A DNA stretch of 64,000 nucleotides from Siphonodentalium dalli (GCA_032622095.1 CP136061.1:7262734-7326733), one strand, 5' to 3'. Positions 1 to 12,775 are shown, counted from the first letter of the stretch. A program made the numbers and translations. The notes: generated by a model from the sequence alone, not told the origin.

Positions 1-2680
1 TAAGTTATATGCCCTTATAACGGACATGAACCCACCCGCCGTGGTTAAGTTATATGCCCTTATAACGGACCCTGAATCCATCCGCCGTGGTTAAGTTATA
101 TGCCCTTATAACGGACCATGAACCCACCCGCCGTGGTTAAGTTATATGCCCTTATAACGGACCATGAATCCATCCGCCGTGGTTAAGGTATATGCCCTTA
201 TAACGGACCATGAACCCACCCGCCGTGGTTAAGTTATATGCCCTTATAACGGGCCCTGAATCGATCCGCCGTGGTTAAGTTATATGCCCTTATAACGGAC
301 CATGAACCCACCCGCCGTGGTTAAGTTATATGCCCTTATAACGGACCCTGAATACATCCGCCGTGGTTAAGTTATATGCCCTTATAACGGACCCTGAATC
401 CATCCGCCGTGGTTAAGTTATATGCCCTTATAACGGACCATGAATCCATCCGCCGTGGCTAAGTTATATGCCCTTATAACGGACCATGAACCCATCCGCC
501 GTGGTTAAGTTATATGCCCTTATAACGGACCATGAATCCATCCGCCGTGGTTAAGTTATATGCCCTTATAACGGACCCTGAATCCATCCGCCGTGGTTAA
601 GTTATATGCCCTTATAACGGACCATGAACCTACCCGCCGTGGTTAAGTTATATGCCCTTATAACGGTCCATGAACACACCCGCCGTGGTTAAGTTATATG
701 CCCTTATAACGGACCATGAACCCACCCGCCGTGGTTAAGTTATATGCCCTTATAACGGTCCATGAACCCATCCGCCGTGGTTAAGTTATATACCCTTATA
801 ACGGACCCTGAATCGATCCGCCGTGGTTAAGTTATATGCCCTTATAACGGACCATGAATCCATCAGCCGTGGTGAAGTTATATGCCCTTATAACGGACCA
901 TGAATCCATCAGCCGTGGTGAAGTTATATGCCCTTATAGTGGTCTCGGAACCCATCCGCCGTGGTGAAGTTATATGCCCTTATAACGGACCATGAATCCA
1001 TCCGCCGTGGTGAAGTTATATGCCCTTATAACGGACCCTGAACCCATCCGCCGTGGTTAAGTTATATGCCCTTATAACGGACCATGAATCCATCCGCCGT
1101 GGTTAAGTTATATGCCCTTATAACGGACCATGAATCCATCCGCCGTGGTTAAGTTATATGCCCTTATAACGGACCATGAATCCACCCGTCGTGGTTAAGT
1201 TATATGCCCTTATAACGGATCCTGAACCCATCCGCCGTGGTTAAGTTATATGCCCTTATAACGGATCCTGAATCCATCCGCCGTGGTTAAGTTATATGCC
1301 CTTATAACGGACCATGAATCCATCCGCCGTGGTTAAGTTATATGCCCTTATAACGGACCCTGAATCCATCCGCCGTGGTTAAGTTATATGCCCTTATAAC
1401 GGGCCCTGAATCCATCCGCCGTGGTTAAGTTATATGCCCTTATAACGGACCATGAATCCATCCGCCGTGGTGAAGTTATATGCCCTTATAACGGACCATG
1501 AACCCATCCGCCGTGGTTATGTTATATGCCCTTATAACGGACCATGAATCGACCCGCCGTGGTTAAGTTATATGCCCTTATAACGGACCATGAATCGATC
1601 CGCCGTGGTTAAGTTATATGCCCTTATAACGGACCATGAACCCACCCGCCGTGGTTAAGTTATATGCCCTTATAACGGACCCTGAATCCATCCGCCGTGG
1701 TTAAGTTATATGCCCTTATAACGGACCATGAACCCACCCGCCGTGGTTAAGTTATATGCCCTTATAACGGACCATGAATCCATCCGCCGTGGTTAAGGTA
1801 TATGCCCTTATAACGGACCATGAACCCACCCGCCGTGGTTAAGTTATATGCCCTTATAACGGGCCCTGAATCGATCCGCCGTGGTTAAGTTATATGCCCT
1901 TATAACGGACCATGAACCCACCCGCCGTGGTTAAGTTATATGCCCTTATAACGGACCCTGAATACATCCGCCGTGGTTAAGTTATATGCCCTTATAACGG
2001 ACCCTGAATCCATCCGCCGTGGTTAAGTTATATGCCCTTATAACGGACCATGAATCCATCCGCCGTGGCTAAGTTATATGCCCTTATAACGGACCATGAA
2101 CCCATCCGCCGTGGTTAAGTTATATGCCCTTATAACGGACCATGAATCCATCCGCCGTGGTTAAGTTATATGCCCTTATAACGGACCCTGAATCCATCCG
2201 CCGTGGTTAAGTTATATGCCCTTATAACGGACCATGAACCTACCCGCCGTGGTTAAGTTATATGCCCTTATAACGGTCCATGAACACACCCGCCGTGGTT
2301 AAGTTATATGCCCTTATAACGGACCATGAACCCACCCGCCGTGGTTAAGTTATATGCCCTTATAACGGTCCATGAACCCATCCGCCGTGGTTAAGTTATA
2401 TACCCTTATAACGGACCCTGAATCGATCCGCCGTGGTTAAGTTATATGCCCTTATAACGGACCATGAATCCATCAGCCGTGGTGAAGTTATATGTCCTTA
2501 TAACGGACCATGAATCCATCAGCCGTGGTGAAGTTATATGCCCTTATAGTGGTCTCGGAACCCATCCGCCGTGGTGAAGTTATATGCCCTTATAACGGAC
2601 CATGAATCCATCCGCCGTGGTGAAGTTATATGCCCTTATAACGGACCCTGAACCCATCCGCCGTGGTTAAGTTATATGCC
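1..2680. repeat. 35-monomer higher-order repeat (1,610 bp), two visible copies
   Basis: Order-specific monomer variants in 1-1070 recur in the same order at 1611-2680. Examples are the TTAAGGTATATG, AATACATCC, AACCTACCC and GTGGTCTCGG monomers, each displaced by exactly 35 x 46 bp. A related copy continues on the far side of the 12.8-kb insertion: the GGGCCCTGAACTC monomer at 2781 matches 17229, an offset of 14,448, which is the insertion plus its duplication (12,838) plus 1,610. The copies agree over part of the unit only, so later rearrangement is present. Confidence 0.85.
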
Positions 2681-3622
2681 CTTATAGTGGTCTCTGAACC
2701 CATCCGCCGTGGTTAAGTTATATGCCCTTATAACGGGCCCTGAACCCACCCGCCGTGGTTAAGTTATATGCCCTTATAACGGGCCCTGAACTCATCCGCC
2801 GTGGTTAAGTTATATGCCCTTATAACGGGCCCTGAATCCATCCACCGTGGTTAAGTTATATGCCCTTATAACGGACCATGAATCCATCCGCCGTGGTTAA
2901 GTTATATGTCCTTATAACGGACCCTGAACCCATCCGCCGTGGTTAAGTTATATGCCCTTATAACGGACCATGAATCCATCCGCCGTGGTTAAGTTATATG
3001 TCCTTATAACGGACCCTGAACCCATCCGCCGTGGTTAAGTTATATGCCCTTATAACGGGTCCTGAATTCATCCGCCGTGGTTAAGTTATATGCCCTTATA
3101 ACGGACCCTGAACCCATCCGCCGTGGTTAAGTTATATGCCCTTATAACGGACCATGAATCCATCCGCCGTGGTTAAGTTATATGTCCTTATAACGGACCA
3201 TGAATCCATCCGCCGTGGTTAAGTTATATGCCCTTATAACGGACCATGAATCCATCCTCCGTGGTTAAGTTATATGCCCTTATAACGGACCCTGAACCCA
3301 TCCGCCGTGGTTAAGTTATATGCCCTTATAACGGACCATGAATCCATCCGCCGTGGTTAAGTTATATGCCCTTATAACGGACCCTGAACCCATCCGCCGT
3401 GGTTAAGTTATATACCCTTATAACGGACCATGAACCCATCCGCCGTGGTTAAGTTATATGCCCTTATAACGGACCCTGAACCCATTCGCCGTGGTTAAGT
3501 TATATACCCTTATAACGGACCTTTAATCCATCCGCCGTGGTTAAGTTATATGCCCTTATAACGGACCATGAATCCATCCGGCTTGGTTAAGTTATATGAC
3601 CTTATAACGGACCATGAACCCA
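1..3622. repeat. 46-bp satellite, block 1 (A-type monomers)
   Basis: Tandem monomers of 46 bp, of the form TAAGTTATATGCCCTTATAA, then CGGACC(A/C)TGAA(T/C)CCA, then (T/C)CCGCCGTGGT. About 79 copies are present; the first visible one is 45 bp. The array runs off the left edge of the window. A few monomers have the second half replaced by ATAGTGGTCTCGGAACCC (about 938, 2548), an early sign of the B class seen further right. A 35-monomer higher-order repeat is visible: the rare variant TTAAGGTATATG recurs at 184 and 1794, and the GTGGTCTCGG monomer recurs, both offset by exactly 1,610 bp. The block stops inside a monomer, where a transposon interrupts it. The function is unknown; a pericentromeric or other heterochromatic satellite is an inference. 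Confidence 0.97.
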
Positions 3623-3631
3623 CACTGCCAA

Positions 3632-3935
3632 AAATAATTTCTTAATAAGATAAAATATCTTGAAACAAGAAAAACTATTTCCTGAAACAGGAAAATAAAT
3701 CTTATTTTGAGAAATATACCCCCAAAGTCTGCTACATCAAGAAAATTTAAGAAACTCCCACCAGACAAAAGATAGTTTTCTCAAAAAAGATAGATTTTAG
3801 TCTTGAAACAAGAAAAAATTTCCTTACTAAGAAAATGGCTTCAAAAATTAAATATATATTTCTTGTTTCAAGATTTTTTTTCTAAGTTAAGAAATACTTA
3901 AAGAAAATATTTCTAAACCAAGAATTAATTGTTAT
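3632..3935. repeat. Left subterminal repeat cluster of the CACTA-like element
   Basis: This AT-rich stretch is built from many short copies of TTTCTT and AAGAAA in both orientations, spaced irregularly, often as TTTCTTG...CAAGAAA pairs. The same composition occurs just inside the other end (15930-16450). Subterminal arrays of short motifs are where CACTA-family transposition proteins bind in studied elements; that role here is inferred from position. Confidence 0.7.
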
Positions 3936-4588
3936 GTACAAATTACTGCTGTAATAGAATAACTGTAAAAGTCCAACGATAGCAAAATTGTGATCAAAAT
4001 TTTATGGTAAACATTGAAAAAGGTCCAACCTGTTGATTAAATATTCTGAAATTCATATTCATACTTAAATATTTGAACTACATGTAATACTACAGCTATA
4101 GGATTATATAATTGTTGACAAGTCACTCACTGTAACAGTTTTGTTTACATAACATTGGAAAAGGTCCAACCTGTTGATTAAATATTCTGAAAATGTTATT
4201 CATAGTTAAATATTTGAACTAATAATACAGCTAGAATTATATATTTGTTGACAAATCACTGTAACAGTTTTGTTTACATAACAATAGTTTCAACAGCTGT
4301 AATTTTGTTATTGGCAATCTGTCAGTAAGTGTTTTTATCTATTTCTCAATGCGCTTAGGGCATGCTGACCTTTATACAATTTTAATAAAATTTTGTTTGC
4401 ACAATATAGTGGGTCGCCATTGAGGAGGCCTCCCTTGAAATCTCCAGTTGGTGGTTTGCCACACCATCCCGAACAAGACAAACCTCTCTGGTGGCCCCTT
4501 GCATTGAACCTATTAATTAAACCGGTACTTCAAGCTGGTATATACCCCTCTTATATAAGGATGGAAGATGCTACCAATTTCAAACCGA
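3936..4588. other. AT-rich element interior, no gene seen
   Basis: It contains a diverged direct repeat of about 130 bp: AAAAGGTCCAACCTGTTGAT occurs near 4017 and again near 4157, followed in both by AAATATTTGAACTA and CTGTAACAGTTTTGTTTACA. A 71-codon open frame at 4393-4608 has no recognisable motif and is not supported as a gene. Confidence 0.6.
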
Positions 4589-7500
4589 TGGTATTTCTTC
4601 AGAGTTGACTCTCTTGTATTATGAAAGCAAGCCCAATGAGGCCATGCACCTATTGTATGTTTATAACACACAAAAGACTATATCTTAGCAGAATGGATGT
4701 CTCTGATGATACAAACAATGAAATATCCAATTTATCCATAGTTGAATTTCATTTGGCTATATAGGAAAGCATACAATGTGGCTTTTATTTAGTTTCCACA
4801 AAGTATTTTAAGTAAAATATCCATCAAGTGATGTATTCTGCCTTGTCCTATATATTAAAATGCATGCAATGGCCATGAGAAATGCTTAATTTATTGGTAG
4901 AGATGTCAATCAGATAAGAAATACTGACATTTTAGGTTTGATACACCATTTCAGCTGGCTTGGCATCTTTTAAATTTGAAACCTAAGGGAATTTATTCAG
5001 CTTTGACTCTCTAAATTATGGAAGAAAGCCCAAATGAAGCCACTATTTGCATGTTAGTAACATGTATAAGGCTATATCTCAACAGAATACATGTCTCTGA
5101 TAAAATGCACAATAAAATATCAATAGTTCAATTGCATTTGGCTATAGAGGGATGCATACAATATTGGTTTTATGTAGTTTCCACAGACTATTTTAAGTAA
5201 AATATCCATCAATTGATGTTTTCTACATAGCCTTGTATATTAAAATGCATGTAATGACCATGGGAAATGTTTAATTCATTAGTTGATATGTCCATCTGAT
5301 AAGAAATACTGACAATTGAGGTTTAAAATACCATTTCATGGGATTATGGGATCATAAATATCAAACTAAGGGAATTTCTTCAGATTTGACTCTCTAAATA
5401 ATGGAAGAAAGCCCAAATGAAACCACTATTTGCATGTTAATGACATGTATAAGGCTATATCTCAACAGAATACATGTCGCTGATAAAATACACCATAAAA
5501 TATCCATAGTTTAATTGCATTTGGCTATAGAGGGATGCATACAATATTGCTTTTAAGTAGTTTCCACAGACTATTTTAAGTAAAATATCCATCAAATGAT
5601 GTTTTTTGCCTTGTCCTGTATATTAAAATGCATGCAATGACCATGAAATTTTTTTAATTTATTGGTAGAGATGTCCATCTGATAAGAAATACTGCCATTT
5701 GAGGTTTGATACACCATTTCAGCTGGCTTGGCATCTTACAAATTTGAAATAAGGGAATTTATTCAGCTTTGACCCTCTAAATTATGGGGGAAAAAGCCTA
5801 AATTATGCCATTATTGGCATGTTTATAACATATATAAGGCTATATCTGAACAGAATACATGTCTCAGGTGAAATAAACAATACAACATCCATAGTTTAAT
5901 TTGATTTGGCTATACAGGGATGCATACAACATGGCTTTTAGGTTGTTTCCACAGACTATTTTAAGTAAAATATCCATCAAATGATGTTTTCGGCCTTGTC
6001 CTGTATATTAAAATGCATGCAATGACCATGAAAAATGTTTAATTTATTGGTAGAGATGTCCATCTGATAAGAAATACTGCCATTTGAGGTTTGATACACC
6101 ATTTCAGCTGGCTTGGCATCTTACAGATTTGAAATAAGGGAATTTATTCAGCTTTGACCCTCTAAATTATGGGAAAAAAACCTAAATTATGCCATTATTG
6201 GCATGTTTATAACATATATAAGGCTATATCTGAACAGAATACATGTCTCAGGTGAAATAAACAATACAACATCCATAGTTTAATTTGATTTGGCTATACA
6301 GGGATGCATACAATATTGCTTTTATGTAGTTTCCACTGATTATTTTAAGTAAAATATCCATCAAATGATGTTTTCTACATTGCTTTGTATATTAAAATGC
6401 ATGTAATGACCATGGGAAATGTTTAATTTATTGGTAGAGATGTCCATCTGATAAGAAATACTGCCATTTGAGGTTTGATACACCATTTCAGCTGGCTTGG
6501 CATCTTACAAATTTGAAATAAGGGAATTTATTCAGCTTTGACCCTCTAAATTATGGGAAAAAAGCCTAAATTATGCCATTATTGGCATGTTTATAACATA
6601 TATAAGGCTATATCTGAACAGAATACATGTCTCAGGTGAAATAAACAATACAACATCCATAGTTTAATTTGATTTGGCTATACAGGGATGCATACAACAT
6701 GGCTTTTAGGTTGTTTCCACAGACTATTTTAAGTAAAATATCCATCAAATGATGTTTTCGGCCTTGTCCTGTATATTAAAATGCATGCAATGACCATGAA
6801 AAATGTTTAATTTATTGGTAGAGATGTCCATCTGATAAGAAATACTGCCATTTGAGGTTTGATACACCATTTCAGCTGGCTTGGCATCTTACAAATTTGA
6901 AATAAGGGAATTTATTCAGCTTTGACCCTCTAAATTATGGGAAAAAAGCCTAAATTATGCCATTATTGGCATGTTTATAACATATATAAGGCTATATCTG
7001 AACAGAATACATGTCTCAGGTGAAATAAACAATACAACATCCATAGTTTAATTTGATTTGGCTATACAGGGATGCATACAATATTGCTTTTATGTAGTTT
7101 CCACTGATTATTTTAAGTAAAATATCCATCAAATGATGTTTTCTACATTGCCTTGTATATTAAAATGCATGTAATGACCATGGGAAATGTTTAATTTATT
7201 AGTTGATATGTCCATCTGATAGGAAATACTGACATTTGAGGTTTTAAATACCATTTCATGGGATTATGGGATCATAAATATCAAACTAAGGGAATTTCTT
7301 CAGATTTGACTCTCTAAATGATGGAAGAAAGGCCAAATGAAGCCACTATTTGCATGTTTATAACATGTATAAGGCCATATCTTTGCAGAATGCTTTTCTC
7401 TGATAATAAAACAAATAACATATCTATATTTCATAGTTTAGTTGGCAAAACAGGGTGCATAACATGTGTGGTTTTAAAGTAGTTTCACAGGCTATTTTAA

Positions 7501-7590
7501 CTAGAATATCAATTAAATGATGTAATCTAACTTGTCCTGTGTTTTAAAATGCATACACTGACCATGATAAATGTTTAATACAAACAGCGT
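4589..7590. repeat. 384-bp tandem repeat array inside the CACTA-like element
   Basis: The landmark GGAATTTATTCAGCTTTGAC (or its GGAATTTCTTCAG variant) starts at 4988, 5371, 5754, 6139, 6523, 6907 and 7291, so the period is 383-385 bp. There are about 7.8 copies including diverged first and last units. Copies three to six are nearly identical as a pair: CAACATGGCTTTTAGG versus CAATATTGCTTTTATG alternate, which gives a 768-bp dimer duplicated once. Each unit is AT-rich and without an extended reading frame. The last unit fades out near 7590. Tandem arrays inside CACTA elements are common; nothing indicates a function. Confidence 0.9.
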
Positions 7591-9026
7591 CCTTAATGCT
7601 GCACCAGCCTAACTCCCGTTATGAAAGGGTTAAATTAATAAACAAAGGTTACACAGACATCCCCCCTTCAACAGCGCGGTGAGTGTGTTTTTTATGTAAT
7701 ATATGTCATATCCGGTATAAGAGCCCCCCCCCCCCCATTTCGTACGCTGTATTCCATGCCCTGTTATGAGGTACGCCATATTCCGGCCCCTCTGTTAGGA
7801 GGTATTCGGTATTCCAAAAATACCGGTATTCGTATACCAACCTTCCAATAAAACGATCATAAGAATAATACAAATGCGATGTTTGTCAAAATAAATGCAC
7901 GGTTTGACATACAGATCGTCGATCATCAATTTATATCAATTTAGACATGGACATGATGACCGGCGTTCGTACGGCAATAGAGAATTTATCCATATGGCTG
8001 TTAACTGGTATTTCGTATTCCACCCTCTGTGTTAAGTGGTATTATTCCGTATTCCAAGGGGTGGGGTGCTCTTATATGGTGTGAAGTTTACAACTAATGT
8101 GGCAGTCATGAAATTTTTAATTATTAGAACTGTTTGGGATATATACACCCCAATAACCCTGTCTTCACGCTCCTGTTGGTGGTGGCCTTATCAATCTATT
8201 GCTTCGTTGAACTTTTATTATTGATAATTTGAGGTAAAAGTTCTTGAAGCGTGTAATTTCGTTCCACTTTACAACAGGGGCACAATGATTCCTATTTTTT
8301 TAACCTACCGGCGCAGATCGAGGCTGGACGTACATCTTACGTTTTCATAGGATACAAATTGATCGGATTTTAGGTAAGTGAAACTAATTAGTCATCAATT
8401 GAAGTGATTTCTCATTATGAACAGACTGTTACTAGTAAAATACTTAATCGAACTACAAATAAAAATGCACGACTTATCCTGTTTTATTCAAATGAAATTT
8501 GATAGTAAATAGGCCTAATTTTGTTTCCGTTAAATATTTCAGAAAATGGAATCCGTCATTGATAAATGAACATTTTTTTTGTCAAAATAGTAACTTCTGA
8601 CGGACTATGATTATATGGCATTTATGAATCATATATAAAGGTAGCCCTACACAATATTCCCAACTGTGTTCCCAACTGCAAAAACGATTTTTAATGAATT
8701 ATAAATTGGCCTAAATTTGATGCTTCATAAAAGGAAAAACTGTCCGGGAATGGCTATTTTCGTCTGCAAAATCAAATTCTGCCATAAATGCAGTGTATTA
8801 TCGGTCGACATTAATATGACAATAGTTGGAATATTAAAAGGTCCCAGTTATTGAAAATATACATGTAGCTTATAAGGAAATTGTCAGTTATGATCAGTTA
8901 TACCGGTACTTCATACCATTATTCTAACAAATGTCAACCTGATAGAATTCCCACAATCTCTTTAATTATAATTAATATTGTCATGCCATGGCCAATTTAA
9001 CACTAAGTGAACGTTCAGATTACCAC
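7591..9026. other. Unassigned element interior with repeated GGTATTCCGTATTCC-like text
   Basis: Between about 7700 and 8090 there is a patch of imperfect direct and inverted copies of TATTCCGTATTCCA-like sequence. TATAAGAGCCCC at 7717 is facing GGGGTGCTCTTATA at 8063, suggesting a poor inverted repeat around 350 bp across. A C13 tract lies at 7724-7736. The rest (8100-9026) is AT-rich with no supported gene or RNA. Confidence 0.45.
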
Positions 9027-9345
9027 GATACAATCGTAAGTGGAAATATTTCTGTCGTAGGAAGTAACCGCTCAACTGTGCATGCTCACCTCAAAATCGT
9101 AGGTAAAAAATAATATCATGCACTGTTTTATTTAAAAGCGAAATTGTGGCGTATCCTTGGTTATCCCCATTTGCGACGTAATCACTAATTCATGTGTATG
9201 TAAAAATTGTGGCCTGAAGGATCGCATGATAGTCAATCACATGCTTTACAAAAAAACTGTGATTTCATCATGTACGACATCGTAATCATGTGAACAAACT
9301 ATCCACGATCTCGTCGATCCTGGTTCCTCCACTTAAGATTGTATC
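9027..9345. mobile_element. Short inverted-repeat element (MITE-like), copy 1
   Basis: The ends are GATACAATCGTAAGTGGA and, on the opposite strand, GATACAATCTTAAGTGGA (17 of 18 match), enclosing 319 bp without an open frame. A diverged second copy follows at once, so together they form a tandem pair with a period of about 361 bp. The target duplication is not clear, so the superfamily is unassigned. Confidence 0.6.
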
Positions 9346-9394
9346 TTTCATCTGTACGTTCACTGAGTGAACATTCATGATTCATATGACTACG

Positions 9395-9691
9395 ATTCAA
9401 TTGTAAGTGGACAGATTCCCATCTTGGGTAATAACCGATAGTTGGACTGCGCATGCTCACGACATGATCACGAGTTATATCAATGCAGAATTGCAAAATT
9501 GTGACGTATCCTTGGTTACCTCCACTTGGTGAAATTTGCGTGTACGTAAAAATCGTACAAAGTAAATGGAAATATCATAGGATAGTTAATCACGTGGTTA
9601 ACCACCGATATTAAATATACTCATCTGCGATGACATCGTAACAAACTATCCATGATTTTGTCAGGCCCGATTCCTCCACTTACGATTGAAT
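9395..9691. mobile_element. Short inverted-repeat element (MITE-like), copy 2
   Basis: The ends ATTCAATTGTAAGTGGA and ATTCAATCGTAAGTGGA (opposite strand) match at 16 of 17 positions. The interior shares AGTAACCG(C/A)/AATAACCGA and GCATGCTCAC landmarks with copy 1. The sequence before each copy is also shared (CACT(A/G)AGTGAAC at 9001 and 9361), so the duplicated unit includes flanking DNA. This points to local tandem duplication rather than two insertions. Confidence 0.6.
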
Positions 9692-11352
9692 TATGGTCTT
9701 CTGACATCTGAATCGCCGAAAATGCTAATATTGTTGGAAGAATGAACTTTACACTTGTTTTTTGAATATGTTTGCAAATTATGAAAATACATGCATCCAT
9801 ATCACATATATATGTACATGTATTTTTTCTTCAATTACAGAAATACCAGATTCATTAGCCATGGTGGATGCGGCATCATGCCCTCTCATCTTCAACATAT
9901 GAAGATTGATTTCGCCCATGATTAGTCTTAAGCGTCGGTCCTGTCTAGCTAGACACGTGGCAATGAACAAATGACAGGTGAAATATCACTGGAAGTCTGT
10001 TCGCCAAAATACCAGTGGTGAGTTTATATCTATAGCTACCATGCAGATGAATATTTGTACATTGTCCCCAATACATGTATATACCGCTATCCTCAAAATT
10101 TCTTCGGTTTGGGTACCCCCCCCCCCCACAGCAAAAACTGCAGTTTTTTTCCACTGACCATTTGCCCCCCCCCCCCCCCCAGAAAAATCAAATCTACCCC
10201 AGCCGGACAAACAACTCGGTTTGACCGGAAACCGAAAAAACACCTGAGCATACAATTCACGAGAAGGTGCTTGGTAACTTAGTTTAGATTATTATGACTA
10301 AAATGGTCATTGTCTACCAGTAGAACGCAGATTTGTACCTCGTGATGTCATGACATGTACAAACATGTATATTGGTGATCGCAACGCTATGTATGCACTT
10401 TAAAAAATGACAACTAGTCATTACCTCGACTTTGAAAAATCTGATGCAAATGAGATGAGTGAGATACCAGCATATAACTGTTTTCTGATACCATTGGAGG
10501 AGAAATTGTTTAATACATGGGATAGTTCTGCAGTAAAAATTTGCCATATAAGCGATCGCAGGGTAGAAGTCTGCAATCGACTGGTAGACACTGACATAGT
10601 TGGCATTATTAAGAGGGTTAATGGGGTCAATATCACATGTAAACCAAGACAGTGGTTATCCAAAATTGTTTTATGTGGATTGTACTACTCATGTATATAT
10701 GATTTGGATATTAAGGTTAATCCATATTCTATAAAATGAGAGAAAATTGAAGTTGTGAGTCTGAAAATACATATTTGGAATTTTTTTTTACATGCAACCC
10801 CCCCTAAATGAATAAGGACAAAATTTACGTGTAAATTTTTTACGCCCCAGGTACCCCCCCCACCCCCCGGTACGTTGTGTCCCGCAGTTTTTTTTCCGCG
10901 GGGGGGGGGATACCTGGTAATGATCGCAGTATATGATATCCACCACGGTATCAAGTCGATTACTGTTGTGGAGCACCATGCAGTTATGATACACCAACAA
11001 ATATCACACCAAAAGTTGAAAATTAAAACAGCCACATGGATCTTGTTCAATGAACTTATATATGCATGAATAAGATGAATCACTAAATTATATTTTCATG
11101 CTTGTTTGTGTAATGCCAATCAATGCAGCCTGACAACATGGATGGGTGGAGTTTATAAATTGACAGCCGAAACAATGTTGGCAACTTCAAAGTTCATTAT
11201 GTGCTACATTTAACCCCCGTATATACAATACAATTTTTCTATCAGCGTTCCCATGTCCTATATTTGGAGTACTATATACATGTACATGTAACGAAGGCCA
11301 TCCGTTCCACAGATATGAGGAAAAACACTGCATTTTATTTTCATGCATGCGA
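9692..11352. other. Unassigned element interior with C/G homopolymer tracts
   Basis: AT-rich sequence interrupted by C12 at 10116-10127, C16 at 10165-10180, a C-rich run from 10854, and G10 at 10900-10909. The longest plus-strand frame (110 codons, 10407-10739) lies between the tracts and has no motif I recognise; a minus-strand frame overlaps it. Without a homology search I do not call it a gene. Confidence 0.45.
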
Positions 11353-11482
11353 AACATGACAACATGCATATGGGGTGTAACATGACAACATGCATATGGG
11401 GTGTAACATAACAACATGCATATGGGGTGTAACATGACAACATGCATATAGGGTGTAACATGACAACATGCATATGGGGTGT
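11353..11482. repeat. 26-bp minisatellite, five copies
   Basis: The unit AACATGACAACATGCATATG plus GGGTGT is repeated exactly five times (130 bp) with two single-base variants (AACATAACAAC and CATATAGGGT). It contains the palindrome CATGCATATG-like core. Three short minus-strand open frames here are by-products of the repeat. Confidence 0.93.
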
Positions 11483-12170
11483 AACTGCAGTATATGCAGC
11501 GTTGAAACTGTACTAGTAACCATAATGAGGTGTTGGAGGTTACTGTGCTTTATATCTTTAATACTGCAGTATTAACGGGGGGGGGGGGGGGTACTATACT
11601 AAGAGGTGGCCAATTACTTTGAGTATACATGTAGCCATACCTCACACATGGAACAGGGCTTGACTTATTCTTAGCCTCTTAGGTACATGGAAAAATAGGT
11701 ACGCGGAGCAATACATAACACCTAGTCTGCTTAGTATATTTTACATAAATATCAACCGATTTTGTGCAGTGTTGAAGCGGTAACCTTCTAGTACTGCTGT
11801 GTTAGAAGTTTCTGGTGTGAGACCACACAAGCCATATTTCTGAATAAATCCTGAAAAATTACCCACAATCCTGAGGTTAAGTGGTCACTTACTTTGGGCA
11901 TTACTGTAATTCCCTGACATTCCCCCAATATATGACTAAAAGAAAATTCACCCTTTTGAAGTTTTGATATCGTTTAACCATGAAATGGCTCGAAAAAGAT
12001 GTTTTATGAGATTTACGTTTGTTTTTTATTTAATTTTGTTTGTTCAAGTAGCATATCAAATGAGTGAAATTTTATTTTAGTCATTCATGTGGGTATCGTG
12101 AGTGGGGAGATATTTAAGGGGAGGTATCCTGTTACAACGGTATATGCTACTAGTACATGTACATAATTAT
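11483..12170. other. Element interior with a partial copy of the CAGTAATGCCC element
   Basis: The stretch 11827-11906 (AGCCATATTTCTGAATAAAT through GGGCATTACTG followed by TA) is a diverged relative of the right half of the complete inverted-repeat element at 14437-14623. The left end cannot be placed with confidence. A G15 tract lies at 11577-11591. No gene is seen. Confidence 0.5.
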
Positions 12171-12308
12171 TAACTGTCATGTGGACTGTTTTTATGGAGA
12201 TGTAACCGTGAGGTAAGTGGACATAACTTGTGTAAAACCCTTTACATACAAGTTATGACCACTTACCTCACGGTTACATCTCCATTAAAATAGTCTACAT
12301 GACAGTTA
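12171..12308. mobile_element. Near-perfect hairpin element, TA-flanked
   Basis: Two arms of about 62 bp, over 90% identical as reverse complements, meet at a loop of roughly 12 bases (AAACCCTTTACA). The outer ends are TAACTGTCATGT and ACATGACAGTTA. If the terminal TA is taken as the duplicated target, the element is 12173-12306, in line with Tc1/mariner-type miniature elements, though no autonomous partner is present to prove it. An RNA from either strand would fold into a long, nearly perfect stem. Confidence 0.7.
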
Positions 12309-12727
12309 ATCCTTATATTTATATATATTTAGCGAAAAAGCCACTTTTGTAAATGTATTTAAATTGAATAGTGTATCGTGACAAAAACAGCCCAAAGTAC
12401 CCAATAGCACCCTTGGCAAAAGTTAACAGGAACAATTTCTCTTCATATTGCAACCAGGTGATGTATTAAGTCAATCCTGCGCGAGTCCAAATGCGCCCAA
12501 AACATTACGCGTTCGTCTTTCCAAACCCAATGGCGTATGGATGGTGTTGTGAGCTTGGTGTTATGAGCCGTTGCGCATTCACCGAGAAATAACTGCAACT
12601 AGCCACGTGGGCGCGGACCAATCAGTATGCTGGATTTAGTGATGACAACACTTAGTATGTAAATATATGTATTTGTAGCTGATTCTGACCAACATGCAGC
12701 GTTTGAATGGATAACAATACTGTTATA

Positions 12728-12731
<4 letters not shown>
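12309..12731. other. Unassigned AT-rich element interior
   Basis: I see no gene, RNA or clear repeat here. Confidence 0.5.

Positions 12732-12773
<42 letters not shown>
12732..12773. repeat. Poly-C tract of 42 bases
   Basis: An uninterrupted run of 42 C, preceded by TGTTATAACTG and followed by GGGTGATTAA. It is the longest of several C or G runs in the same transposon. Tract length is error-prone in most sequencing, so the exact number is uncertain. Confidence 0.9.

Positions 12774-12775
<2 letters not shown>

Noticed and set aside
7700-8090. Possible long terminal repeats or inverted-repeat element around the GGTATTCC text
   Set aside because: The matches are short, mixed in orientation and partly homopolymer-driven; no boundary or target duplication could be placed.
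10407-10739. 110-codon plus-strand frame inside the CACTA-like element
   Set aside because: No motif recognised, an overlapping minus-strand frame of similar length, and homopolymer-rich surroundings. Could be a decayed exon, but the sequence alone does not show it.
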